The notes under the pieces are model-generated. The model had not been told where the DNA came from and did no database searches. It worked only from the letters and a program-made list of their open reading frames with translations. Source: an uncultured Desulfovibrio sp. (GTDB lineage: Bacteria > Desulfobacterota > Desulfovibrionia > Desulfovibrionales > Desulfovibrionaceae). From it: DNA of 64,000 nucleotides. How positions within the stretch are numbered: the first letter of the stretch is position 1; each line of letters opens with the position of its first letter. Below are positions 10,114 through 18,385 of this stretch, in pieces. The position numbers and the translations under genes were made by a program. The stretch is taken from contig UQJT01000002.1 of the NCBI GenBank assembly GCA_900541395.1, positions 74,734 through 138,733 on the forward strand, written 5' to 3'.

Positions 10114-11247
10114 TCAGCGCCCTCCCATATCCTGAGTATTGAAGGTGATGATCAGTTCCTGCTGTTCGGGCGTGGGAGGCGGAGGCAACTGCTTGGCGCG
10201 GAGCACGGCGTTGACCGCCGAGGCGTCCACATCGTTGCGTCCGGACGAGCGCACGATCCGGCAGTCCTGAATATGGCCCGAAGCGTCCTGTACGATACGC
10301 ACCTGCACCACCAGATTTTCGCGTGAATATGTGGGCAGGCTCCAATGGGATTGAACCAGCAGCATGACCTGCCCGACATAGACGTCATACAGGCCGCCTC
10401 CGCCGGGCCCGTCGCCCACGCCTCCGCCTCCGCCCACGCCGACGCGGCCGTCCTGTTTTTCCAGATCGGCCAGGGCGCGCGAGGCGGCCGAGCCTCCGCC
10501 GCTCTGCTTTTGCAGGTCGGCCAGGGCACTGGCCGCGGCCGAACCGCCCGACGAGGCCGGTTTTTTGGGCGTGGCCGCTTTGTCCGGCTGCTTGGGCGGC
10601 TTGGGAGTCTCGGGCTTGGGTTGTTCCTTCGGCTCTTCCTGCTTCGGTTCGTCCCGGGGGGGCGGAGGAGGTTCTTGCCGGGGTTCTTCCGGTTTGGGCT
10701 GCTCGGGCGGAGTTTCAGGCTTTTTTTCCGGTTCCCGGGGAGGTTGCGGCTGCGGATCGGGTTGTTTGGGCGCTTCTTTTTCCCGGTCGGGCTGCTCGGC
10801 CTCGGCTATTTCCACCGGCCGCGAGGGCAGGACCGGTTGGGGCGCCTGAGGCGCGTCCTGCCGGGTGGGAAGAGGCGGTTGCGGCACGGAGACGGGCTGT
10901 TCGGCCGGAAGCGCGGTGGGCACGGACGCCGGTTGAGGAACGGGCGCGGCCTGAGGAGGAGCGGCGGCGTCCGTGGAGGGCGCCGCCAGTTCCGGCGCCG
11001 TCCGACGAGCGTCCGGAACGGCGGGAGCGGCCAGGGTGGCCGGCGCGCCGGGTTCGGTCGTAGCCGGCGGGCGCGGTCCCAGTACGGCCGAGGCCAGATT
11101 TTCTCCGCCGGGGTCGCCCATGACCAGGCTTACCTGGTAGACCGGCCGCGTGAGATCCGCCGGGGGCTCGCCGTCGGGCCAGAACAGCGCGACGGCCAGC
11201 ACGGTCAGGTGGAGCAGGAAGGAAAGAAGAAAACTGCCGATGCGCAT
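10114..11247 (-). CDS. TolA/TonB-like energy-transducing protein
   Basis: A 377-aa protein with the three-part TolA/TonB layout. One N-terminal membrane helix (about residues 5-21, SFLLSFLLHLTVLAVALFW) is followed by a long Pro/Gln/Glu/Lys-rich spacer (about 60-230) with PKPEEPRQEPPPPP-type repeats, a Gly-rich linker and a C-terminal TonB-C domain (about 285-377, VQVRIVQDASGHIQDCRIVRSSG). It would link the TolQ-TolR proton motor to the outer membrane. The spacer is Pro-rich as in TonB rather than Ala-helical as in E. coli TolA, so TonB-type function is the alternative. Gene order tolQ-tolR-this favours Tol. Confidence 0.85.
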   Translation of the reverse strand: MRIGSFLLSFLLHLTVLAVALFWPDGEPPADLTRPVYQVSLVMGDPGGENLASAVLGPRPPATTEPGAPATLAAPAVPDARRTAPELAAPSTDAAAPPQAAPVPQPASVPTALPAEQPVSVPQPPLPTRQDAPQAPQPVLPSRPVEIAEAEQPDREKEAPKQPDPQPQPPREPEKKPETPPEQPKPEEPRQEPPPPPRDEPKQEEPKEQPKPETPKPPKQPDKAATPKKPASSGGSAAASALADLQKQSGGGSAASRALADLEKQDGRVGVGGGGGVGDGPGGGGLYDVYVGQVMLLVQSHWSLPTYSRENLVVQVRIVQDASGHIQDCRIVRSSGRNDVDASAVNAVLRAKQLPPPPTPEQQELIITFNTQDMGGR

Positions 11248-11286
11248 AAAGATCCGGAAAGGGACGGGACGGACGGAAAACCCGGT

Positions 11287-11724
11287 TTACCGGGCGGCCG
11301 GAGTTTCGCCGGACGCCGATTCGTTGTCGGGCAGAGCGATGACGCCAAGTCGGTCGATGCCCGCCGCCTTGACCCGGCCCATAACGTCCACCACCACGCC
11401 GTAGGGCACGCTTTGGTCGGCCCTGAGGAACAGAGCCCGGCCTTTGTCGCGCACCAGCAGGCCGAGCCGGGTTTCCAGCTCGTCCGGGCGCACCTCGTAC
11501 TTGTCGAGGAACATGGTGCCGTCACGGTTGATGGTCAGCACCAGATGATCGGAATCCGTGGGCAGTGTATCCACCTGCTTGGTCTGGGGCAGATCCACGT
11601 CCAGACCCTGGTCCATCATGGGGGCCGTGACCATGAAAATGATGAGCAAAACCAGCATGACATCCACGAACGGCGTCACATTGATTTCGGAAACAAAGCC
11701 TTTTTTGCCGACGGAAGCGCCCAT
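11287..11724 (-). CDS. tolR: TolR/ExbD-family proton-channel subunit
   Basis: A 145-aa protein with one N-terminal membrane helix and the signature EINVTPFVDVMLVLLIIFMVTAPM, whose Asp in the helix is the protonatable residue of the family. The periplasmic part (about 45-145) has the ExbD/TolR fold, including LPQTKQ and the VSYG-like PYGVVVDVMGRVKAAG. It starts 9 bp after the tolQ stop. It forms the motor with TolQ, using the proton gradient for outer-membrane constriction. Confidence 0.9.
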   Translation of the reverse strand: MGASVGKKGFVSEINVTPFVDVMLVLLIIFMVTAPMMDQGLDVDLPQTKQVDTLPTDSDHLVLTINRDGTMFLDKYEVRPDELETRLGLLVRDKGRALFLRADQSVPYGVVVDVMGRVKAAGIDRLGVIALPDNESASGETPAAR

Positions 11725-11733
11725 GTCGCGGTC

Positions 11734-12429
11734 CTAGTAGGAGGAGTCCGCCGCGCGGGGCGTTCCGCGCTGGACGTTGATTTCGCGCTGGACACGGTTC
11801 AGGAAGGCCCCCGCGAAGTTGACCAGCAGGGTTTCTATGCCGCCCAGTCTGCCCAGAAACAGATTGTAGGCGATGGTGGCCGGAATCGCCACCGCCAAGC
11901 CGATGGCCGTGGCGATCAGGGCCTCGGAGATGCCGGGGGCCACGGTGGCCAGCGAGGCGGACTTCATGAGGCCGATGGCGTGAAACGAATTCATAATGCC
12001 CCATACCGTGCCGAACAGGCCGATGAAGGGGGCGGTGTTGGCGGCCGTAGCCAGGACCGAGAGCGAACGGTTGAGACGGCCGAGCTCCATGCCGACGCCC
12101 TGGTGCAGGGCGCGGCGCACGTTGTCCACCACCACTTCCTCGGAGGCTCCGGCCTCTTTGGAACGGTTGAATTCCAACACGCCCTGCTGAGCCACGGCGT
12201 ACAGAGGGGACGAGGGGTCGCCGCCCAGGCTCTGCACCGCCTGGCGCAGGTCGCGGGCGTTCTCGAACCGCTCCAGGCCTTCCGATGCCTTGCCGTGGGC
12301 TGAATGCAGAGTGACCCATTTACCGATGATGATGGCCCAGCTGTAGATGGACAGGCAGACGAGCAGTCCCATGATCAGCTTGACCAGCAAGGTCGCGTTG
12401 AGGAAAAGGGAAAAAACGCTGTATTCCAT
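11734..12429 (-). CDS. tolQ: TolQ/ExbB-family proton-channel subunit
   Basis: A 231-aa membrane protein with helices at about 10-35, 130-160 and 165-200. The MotA/TolQ/ExbB signature is TAANTAPFIGLFGTVWGIMNSFHAIG, followed by LATVAPGISEALIATAIGLAVAIPATIAYN. First gene of the tolQ-tolR-tolA-like-tandem TonB-C operon, reading left from the 12.4-12.8 kb divergent region shared with a TolC-type gene. ExbB is the main alternative name. Confidence 0.9.
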   Translation of the reverse strand: MEYSVFSLFLNATLLVKLIMGLLVCLSIYSWAIIIGKWVTLHSAHGKASEGLERFENARDLRQAVQSLGGDPSSPLYAVAQQGVLEFNRSKEAGASEEVVVDNVRRALHQGVGMELGRLNRSLSVLATAANTAPFIGLFGTVWGIMNSFHAIGLMKSASLATVAPGISEALIATAIGLAVAIPATIAYNLFLGRLGGIETLLVNFAGAFLNRVQREINVQRGTPRAADSSY

Positions 12430-12765
12430 GAATGCTCCGAAATAGGGCCGAAAGGAAAGCCGCCGGTGTTCCGACGCGTTATGTTTTCCTGTCCGTCATA
12501 AGCGCGGGCGGCCTTGGATGCAACGAAAAAATAGGGCACAAAAATATTGCAAAGTGTTGCCGGAGCCCTGTCCATGCCTTCCCGACGTGGACAGGCAACC
12601 CACTTTACGCTATGAGAAAAACGGCTTCAGGCCTCTTGTGTCCGGGGTTTTCCGCGCCGGAGACGGTCCGCCCGCCGCGCGCGATCGGGGTTGTTTTCAG
12701 CCGTCGGCGGCTTCGGTCGCATTGATTTCGCCAACGTTCAGCATTCTTCGCCAAGGGAGACTCTC
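12430..12765. promoter_or_regulatory. Divergent region tolQ / tolC with an imperfect 56-nt inverted repeat
   Basis: This 336-bp gap must contain the promoters of both operons. Its clearest structure is an inverted repeat at 12551-12606. The AAAGTG / TTGCC / CTGTCCA left arm is matched on the right by TGGACAG / GGCAA / CACTTT with two bulges and a 13-nt loop. A TTGCAA hexamer and an AT-rich stretch (12526-12552) lie beside it, but I find no pair of hexamers with correct spacing. Confidence 0.45.
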
Positions 12766-14100
12766 ATGGTTTGGTATCGTCTTTGCGCCGCGGCTCTTGC
12801 AGGCGCGTTGCTCGCCCCCCTGCCCGCGCGGGCCGCCACCTATACTATGGATGAAGCTGTACGCCAGGCGCTGGAGTCCAACCCCGGCGTGGAAAGTTCG
12901 CGGCAGTCCGTGGACGCCGCCGAGTCCGGCCGCAAGGCCGCCCGCAGCTCCTTCGGGCCCAGCGTGAGTTCGACATACTCTTACACCCGCTACAACGAAG
13001 ACCGCCCTTCGCGGCATGAGCACAATGCCTACGCCTGGTCGGTGGGCGCCTCGCAGCCGCTGTTCACCGGCTTCAATCTGCTCAACACCTATCAAAAAGC
13101 CGCTCTGCAGAAAGACAACCAGGTTCTGCAACTGGACAACACCCGGCTGAACATCGTGGCCCAGGTGCAGGCCCAGTTTCTGGCCTATCTCAAGGCCCAG
13201 GAGAACATCCGCAGTACCGAACGCTCGCTGGAGCGCGCCCGCGCTCAGTTGGCCCTGGCCCGGGCCTCCTACAACGTGGGGGCGCGTCCCCGGTTGGATG
13301 TGCTCCAGGCCGAACTGGACGTGACCCGCACCGAAGCCACGCTGATCCAGAATGAAAACGCGCGCGATATTTATCGCGCCCAACTCAATACTCTGCTCAA
13401 CCTGCCCGTGGACGCTCCCACCGACTACGTGGGCGATTTGCAGACCGTTCCCTTTGATCTGGGCCTGGAAGAGTGTCTGGAACTGGCCTTCCGTCAGCGG
13501 CCGGATTTGCTGATGGCCCAAAAATCCGTGGAAATTGCGGAAAAGGACCTGGGCATCACCCGCAGTTCGTTCTACCCCAAACTTTCGGCAGCCCTCAACT
13601 GGAGCACCTCGGGCAGCCGCGCCGACGCGGCGGGCAGCCGTTACTCCCCCACGGGCTACAGCGAATGGCAGGCGGGGCTGACCGCCACCTGGGATCTTTT
13701 CACATCGGGGAAGCGCTGGTTCAACACCAAGCAGGCCGCATCCCAGATCGCCGCTCTGGAAGCGCAGTTGCAAGCGGCCTTCAACGATTCCGCCTACGAG
13801 GTCAAGTCGTACCTGCTCAACGCCCAGGATGCCAAGCGCATGATCGCGGTGGCCGAACGCTCGGTGGCCAGCGCCCAGGAGTCGTACAACGACGCCAAGA
13901 TGCGCTATGAACTGCAACTGGGCACCAACCTCGATCTGCTCACCGCCCAGTCCGATCTGGCCACGGCCGAACTGTCGCTTATTTCGGCCAAAACGGATTA
14001 TCTCACCGCTCTGTCTCGTCTGTACGTGGCCATCGGGGAAATCCATCCCGGTCTTGACCGCCAGGGTGAACCTGCCGTGCGGCCCGCGTCCGCGGATTGA
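12766..14100 (+). CDS. TolC-family outer-membrane efflux protein
   Basis: A 444-aa outer-membrane channel subunit. It has a signal peptide (MVWYRLCAAALAGALLAPL, cleavage after ARA) and two OEP repeats (about 30-215 and 240-425) with the helical heptads and the SVGASQPLFTGF and TATWDLFTSGKRW strand-turn motifs. ATG 12766 was chosen because AAGGGAGA lies about 8 nt upstream and the signal peptide begins there; the frame is open upstream. It would provide the exit duct for an RND, ABC or type I exporter, but no pump genes are adjacent. Confidence 0.92.
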   Translation: MVWYRLCAAALAGALLAPLPARAATYTMDEAVRQALESNPGVESSRQSVDAAESGRKAARSSFGPSVSSTYSYTRYNEDRPSRHEHNAYAWSVGASQPLFTGFNLLNTYQKAALQKDNQVLQLDNTRLNIVAQVQAQFLAYLKAQENIRSTERSLERARAQLALARASYNVGARPRLDVLQAELDVTRTEATLIQNENARDIYRAQLNTLLNLPVDAPTDYVGDLQTVPFDLGLEECLELAFRQRPDLLMAQKSVEIAEKDLGITRSSFYPKLSAALNWSTSGSRADAAGSRYSPTGYSEWQAGLTATWDLFTSGKRWFNTKQAASQIAALEAQLQAAFNDSAYEVKSYLLNAQDAKRMIAVAERSVASAQESYNDAKMRYELQLGTNLDLLTAQSDLATAELSLISAKTDYLTALSRLYVAIGEIHPGLDRQGEPAVRPASAD

Positions 14101-14129
14101 GCGTCGTCGGCCGGGATGCGGGGTCGGAT

Positions 14130-14936
14130 ATGCGTGAAGCGGATATCCTCGCTCGGAACCGGCGGGCCTGGGAACGCCTGGCGGCAAAGGGCTGCGCGTG
14201 GACGCGGCCCGTGGGGCCGGAATTGGTGAGCGCAGCCCGGAGGGGAGGCCTGGACGCGGTGCGACTGACGCCCACCCGTTCTTTGCCCGCAGGCTGGCTG
14301 CCCTCTTCGCTGGCCGGGGCGCGCGTGCTGTGCCTGGCCTGTGGGGGCGGGCAGCAGGCCCCCCTGATGGCGGCGGCGGGCGCGGACGTTACCGTGCTCG
14401 ATCTGACGCCCGCGCAGTTGGAGCGCGACCGGCTGGTGGCGGAACGCGAAGGGCTGCGCCTGCGCCTGGAGCAAGGGCATATGGGGGATTTGTCCCGTTT
14501 TGCGGACGCAAGTTTCGATCTGGTCTTCAACCCGGTGTCCGTCACCTATATTCCCGACGCTCTGCCCGTGTTCCGCGAATGTTTCCGGGTGCTCGCTCCC
14601 GGCGGCGGTCTGCTGTTCGCGGCGCCCCATCCGCATATCTATATCTTCCACGGCGGAGATTGGGACAGAGGCGTGCTGCGGGTGGCCAACCGTCTGCCTT
14701 TCTCTTCTCTGGACGAGCGGGGGGAAGAGGGGAGCGCCGCGGAGCGCGACGACCGACCCGTGGAGCACAGCCATACTCTGGAAGCTCTTATCGGCGGCCA
14801 ACTGGCCGCAGGGTTCCGCATCACGGGCTTTTACGAGGATGTGGACGGCCCGGACTCGGATGACCCTCTATGCGCCTACTGCCCCAAATACTTCGCCACC
14901 AAAGCCCTGAAGCATTCCGTTTCGGCGGCCGATTGA
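14130..14936 (+). CDS. Class I SAM-dependent methyltransferase
   Basis: A 268-aa cytosolic methyltransferase. Motif I is VLCLACGGGQQAPLMAAAGA (about 72-91), followed by the acidic end of strand 2 (VTVLDLTPAQLERD) and a motif IV-like FDLVFNPVSVTYI. The N-terminal segment RNRRAWERLA is typical of UbiE/Methyltransf_11 relatives of unknown substrate. ATG 14130 is preferred to the TTG at 14097 that overlaps the tolC stop. The gene trails tolC by 29 bp and may be co-transcribed. The substrate cannot be told. Confidence 0.82.
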   Translation: MREADILARNRRAWERLAAKGCAWTRPVGPELVSAARRGGLDAVRLTPTRSLPAGWLPSSLAGARVLCLACGGGQQAPLMAAAGADVTVLDLTPAQLERDRLVAEREGLRLRLEQGHMGDLSRFADASFDLVFNPVSVTYIPDALPVFRECFRVLAPGGGLLFAAPHPHIYIFHGGDWDRGVLRVANRLPFSSLDERGEEGSAAERDDRPVEHSHTLEALIGGQLAAGFRITGFYEDVDGPDSDDPLCAYCPKYFATKALKHSVSAAD

Positions 14937-15070
14937 CCGCTTCAGGCGCGAAACCTGCGGGTGTGGAACAGGGTACTGGTCGGCGGCGGATATTTTCAAT
15001 CGCGGCATGCTTTGGGCGGGAAGGGAGCGTGAGACGAAGAAGCCTTGCGGATGGCGGCGGTATGGGTGCC

Positions 15071-15955
15071 CTATTCCCGGGGGCGCGCCCCGATGATGTT
15101 GGGCAGGGGGCTGCGGCCGTCCTCGCCTCCCAGAAACAACGAAGCGGCGTTGCGTCCGGCCCAGGTGGCGTTGCGTCCGGGCAGGCGCAGCGTCATGGCT
15201 GCCTGACTGCCGCCCTCCACATAGATGGCGGCGCGCAGGCGCAGGTCGGGGTGGGCGTTGAGCACGTCGACAAAGCGATGGACGCTGACGGCTTCGCGGC
15301 AGTGCAGGAACAGAATATTGCCGTCCTCATCCTGGGCCACGGCGGCCACGGCATGGACGGGGCCGTTCTCGGGCCAGACCTGCGCTCCGCCCGGGCCGAA
15401 CAGGCGGAAGTTTTGAACCGCCACGTCGTAATCGGGCAGCAACGTTTCCCAATCGTCCACGGAACGATCCAGCACGGCGGCCGCCGGCAAGCCCTCCCGA
15501 CGGGGGCCGCATACGAAAAAACCGCCGTAGCGGGACGCGATGCGGCTGTTGTTGAGGTCCTTTCCACGACGCATATATCCGGTGTTGGTTTTGCCGTCGG
15601 GCAGGTACATGCCCGCGTTGACGGCCGCCGTCAAATTCAGGGTTTCGGCCCATTTTTCTATACTGAGGGCGGTCGGGCCGTCCCAGACGACGCTGTGCAG
15701 TGAAAATTCATAATGATCGGGGTCCAGACGCAACGCCGTCACCCGCACGGGAACCTGGCCCTCCTCGGGCTCGACCAGAAACGCCAGATCCAGGCCGTCC
15801 GCCAGGTTGGCCCAGTTCAGAGCGTGGCCCGCTTCGGTTTCCGCGGTCTCCGGCGACGAAAGTTCTCCGGCCGCCGCGTCTTGCGGCGGGAGCAGCGGGG
15901 GCTGAGCGGCCGACAGAGTCAGCGACAACAGCAGGATGCGCCAGTATTTCCACAT
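15071..15955 (-). CDS. Secreted phosphodiester glycosidase-like (NAGPA / DUF2233) protein
   Basis: A 294-aa exported protein. The signal peptide is MWKYWRILLLSLTLSAAQ, so ATG 15955 was chosen although the frame stays open upstream to 16177. The body matches the NAGPA/DUF2233 fold by its family blocks: an early NAGMYLPDGKTNTGYMRRG, GGFFVCGP, and the late IYVEGGSQAAMTLRLPG. Members remove sugars linked through phosphodiesters, or act on cell-wall polymers. Convergent with the methyltransferase gene and divergent from the EamA gene. Confidence 0.78.
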   Translation of the reverse strand: MWKYWRILLLSLTLSAAQPPLLPPQDAAAGELSSPETAETEAGHALNWANLADGLDLAFLVEPEEGQVPVRVTALRLDPDHYEFSLHSVVWDGPTALSIEKWAETLNLTAAVNAGMYLPDGKTNTGYMRRGKDLNNSRIASRYGGFFVCGPRREGLPAAAVLDRSVDDWETLLPDYDVAVQNFRLFGPGGAQVWPENGPVHAVAAVAQDEDGNILFLHCREAVSVHRFVDVLNAHPDLRLRAAIYVEGGSQAAMTLRLPGRNATWAGRNAASLFLGGEDGRSPLPNIIGARPRE

Positions 15956-16324
15956 GGTTCTCCTATACGCCGGAATGCGGGCGGGGCGCAAGCGTTGTCC
16001 GATCCGACGGCAGAGCAGACGTATGTTGTGCGGCTGCCCTGACGGCGCTGCGAATGCAGCGCCCCGGACTGATGGCAAACCCCGCGTCATGGAGTAGTCG
16101 TCGGCGACGCGCGGAGCATGAGAGGGCGCGCGTCGCTCGTCCCGCATAGGGGGCACGATGCCTATCCGAACGGCCAATGACGAATGCCGAATAAACCGCG
16201 GCCCGTCGTTGACGGCATCCCCTTTGCGGTGGAAAAAGACTTTCCGGCCGCCCTGCCGCTTCCGGACGGGCGTTTTCCGTTGCCGTTCTCATTCCCCGTC
16301 GGGGGGCTTTTCGGGAGTCCGTCC
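15956..16324. other. Divergent intergenic region with two hairpins
   Basis: This 369-bp gap separates the glycosidase-like gene (minus) from the EamA gene (plus). It contains a perfect 8-bp hairpin at 16044-16063 (GGCGCTGC, loop GAAT) and a second one of GCGACGCGC / GCGCGTCGC arms near 16110-16140. I see no clear promoter hexamers and no coding sequence. Confidence 0.4.
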
Positions 16325-17161
16325 GTGCCCGCGCATATAGCCTTGCTGGTTCTTTTTGCGGCTCTGCTGCATGCCACGTGGAACACCATTGTCAAAGGCG
16401 GCGAAAACAAACTGTACGAGTCGGCCCTGAACGCCCTGGGCGGCGGCCTGGGAGCCTTGTGTCTCGTGCCCTTTCTGTCTTTTCCGGCCTCGGCGGCCTG
16501 GCCTTTTCTGGGCCTGTCCTGCTGTTGCCATCTCGCCTATTACGTCAGCATAGCCGAGGTTTATAAGGTCGTCGATCTGTCCGTGGGCTATACCATTATG
16601 CGCGGCAGCGCGCCGCTGTTCACTGCCGTGGCTATGGTTTCGCTCGGGACCTCTCTGTCGCCGGCAGGCTGGGGCGGCCTGCTGGCCATTTGTTCCGGCA
16701 TTGCCTGCCTGGCCTTGCAGGGGGGACCGTCCCGACTGGGTCGTCACGGCCTGTGGTTGGTCCTGCGCACGGCTTTTATCATTATGGGCTATACCTTGTC
16801 GGACGGTTTCGGCGGGCAGAGAAGCGGCGACAGCGTCGGTTACGCCTGCTGGATTTTCGTGCTCAACATCTTCCCGCTGCATGCCGTGGTTCTGGCCCGG
16901 TCCGGCCGGGATTATCTGCGCTACGCGCGCAAACGGGCGTTGCCGAGCCTCGGCGGAGGTCTGTGCGGGTTGGGGTCTTACGGCATCGCCATCTGGGCCA
17001 TGAGCGCGGCTCCCATCGCCCTGGTCGCCGCCCTGCGCGAAACCTCGGTGGTCTTCGGCATGCTGTTGGCCGTTCTGTTCCTGGGGGAACGTTTTTCGCG
17101 TCTGCGCGCGGCGGCCGTGGCCCTGGTGGCGGCGGGCGCCATGCTGCTCAAGGCGGGGTAG
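16325..17161 (+). CDS. EamA/DMT-superfamily permease
   Basis: A 278-aa inner-membrane transporter with about ten hydrophobic helices in two EamA halves. It begins VPAHIALLVLFAALLHATWNTIVKGG, the usual family start. I chose GTG 16325 because GGGAG lies 6-8 nt upstream and the first helix follows at once. A longer frame to 16184 would add a 47-residue Pro-rich leader with no family match. The second half has APIALVAALRETSVVFGMLLAVLFLGERF. Drug/metabolite exporters of this group carry amino acids, nucleosides or polyamines; the substrate is unknown. Confidence 0.82.
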   Translation: MPAHIALLVLFAALLHATWNTIVKGGENKLYESALNALGGGLGALCLVPFLSFPASAAWPFLGLSCCCHLAYYVSIAEVYKVVDLSVGYTIMRGSAPLFTAVAMVSLGTSLSPAGWGGLLAICSGIACLALQGGPSRLGRHGLWLVLRTAFIIMGYTLSDGFGGQRSGDSVGYACWIFVLNIFPLHAVVLARSGRDYLRYARKRALPSLGGGLCGLGSYGIAIWAMSAAPIALVAALRETSVVFGMLLAVLFLGERFSRLRAAAVALVAAGAMLLKAG

Positions 17162-17234
17162 CCTTCAAGCCGTCGGACAAAGCCCGGGGCGGAGGCCTGA
17201 GATGCGACCGCCGCGGGTAAAAGCGGAAAGCGGC

Positions 17235-17262
17235 TTGACGTATCAAGTTATTCGGATATACT
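17235..17262 (+). promoter_or_regulatory. Predicted sigma70 promoter of metF
   Basis: TTGACG at 17235-17240 and TATACT at 17257-17262 with 16-bp spacing, about 58 bp before the metF ATG. No SAM riboswitch-like structure lies in the short leader. Confidence 0.6.
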
Positions 17263-17319
17263 GAATTATGGCCGTCCGTCGCGGCGGTCCCGCCATCCGC
17301 AGGAGAGAGGAGATACTTC

Positions 17320-18195
17320 ATGAAGATTCGCCAGGCCCTGGAAGCGCGCAAAGGTCCTTTTTATTCCCTCGAATTTTTCCCGCCCAAGGACCCGGCGGAG
17401 TGGCCCGCTTTTTTCGGCATTGTGGAGCGCCTCAAATCGCTCGATCCTCTTTTCGCGTCGGTGACGTGCGGAGCGGGCGGGTCCACGCGGTCCTATACCC
17501 TGGATATAGCCTCGCGCCTCAAGCGTGATTACGGGTTGGAACCCATGCCGCACCTGACCTGCGTGGGAGCCACGGCGGGCAGTCTGGCCGGGGCGCTGGA
17601 CGGTTTTCGGGAGGCGGGCATCGACAACGTCATGGCTCTGCGCGGCGACAAGCCGCGCGATGCCGGACCGGACTGGAACGAGGGAGCTTTCCGTCACGCC
17701 GAGGATTTGGTGCGCTTCACGCGGGAGGAACGGCCCGGTTTCGGCGTGGGAGTGGCCGCCTACCCCGCTCCGCATCCCGAATCCCCCAGTTTTCGCAGCG
17801 ACCGGGACCACCTTGTGCATAAAATCAGGGCCGGGGCCGACCTGGTGGTGACGCAACTCTTTTTCGACAGTCGTGAGTATTTCGCCCTGGCGGACCATCT
17901 GCACGAACATGGAGTGGATGCGCCGATTATCCCCGGCGTGCTGCCCATCCAAAGCCTGGCCTCCATCCGGCGCACCCTGTCCATGTGCGGAGCCAACATC
18001 CCCGGCAAGCTGTATCTGCAACTGGAGGAAGCCCACGACAAAGGCGGCACCGAAGCCGTCAAGGAAGCGGGTCTGGCGTTTGCCGTGGATCAGATCAGGC
18101 GTTTGCTCGACGGCGGGGCGCCGGGCGTGCACCTGTATACGCTCAATCGCGCCGAACTGTGCCTGCGCATTGCCGACGAGGTGGGACGCCTGTAA
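17320..18195 (+). CDS. metF: Methylenetetrahydrofolate reductase
   Basis: A 291-aa FAD-dependent TIM-barrel enzyme that reduces 5,10-methylene-THF to 5-methyl-THF for methionine synthesis or one-carbon metabolism. Visible motifs are YSLEFFPPKDPAEWP near the N-terminus, PHLTCVGATAGSL, NVMALRGDKPRD, GADLVVTQLFFD and PIIPGVLPIQSLASI. ATG 17320 follows a strong AGGAGAGAGGAG. Length is normal for bacterial MetF. It is followed 190 bp later by lysS with no clear shared logic. Confidence 0.95.
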   Translation: MKIRQALEARKGPFYSLEFFPPKDPAEWPAFFGIVERLKSLDPLFASVTCGAGGSTRSYTLDIASRLKRDYGLEPMPHLTCVGATAGSLAGALDGFREAGIDNVMALRGDKPRDAGPDWNEGAFRHAEDLVRFTREERPGFGVGVAAYPAPHPESPSFRSDRDHLVHKIRAGADLVVTQLFFDSREYFALADHLHEHGVDAPIIPGVLPIQSLASIRRTLSMCGANIPGKLYLQLEEAHDKGGTEAVKEAGLAFAVDQIRRLLDGGAPGVHLYTLNRAELCLRIADEVGRL

Positions 18196-18385
18196 CGGTC
18201 GTCTCTGCCCCCGGCCCCCGCGATCCGCTTCGGCACGCCGCTCGAGGCCGCTTTTCAAGACGAGCCCGGCTGCCGCCCGCCGGACTTGACGCGCCAGCGT
18301 AATTGACTTACGCCCATTACTTTGCAACACGGCGTAGTTGCGGTCGCGCGACGCCCGATTTCTTTTTCCGGACGGAGAATTTCCC

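Noticed and set aside
10345..12303. 652-aa Gly/Arg-rich frame on the plus strand
   Set aside because: Complement of the Pro-rich tolA-like spacer and tolQR; low-complexity composition explains it.
12691..12765. Upstream in-frame start for the TolC-type gene
   Set aside because: The 25 extra residues precede a good signal peptide and lack a ribosome-binding site; ATG 12766 has both.
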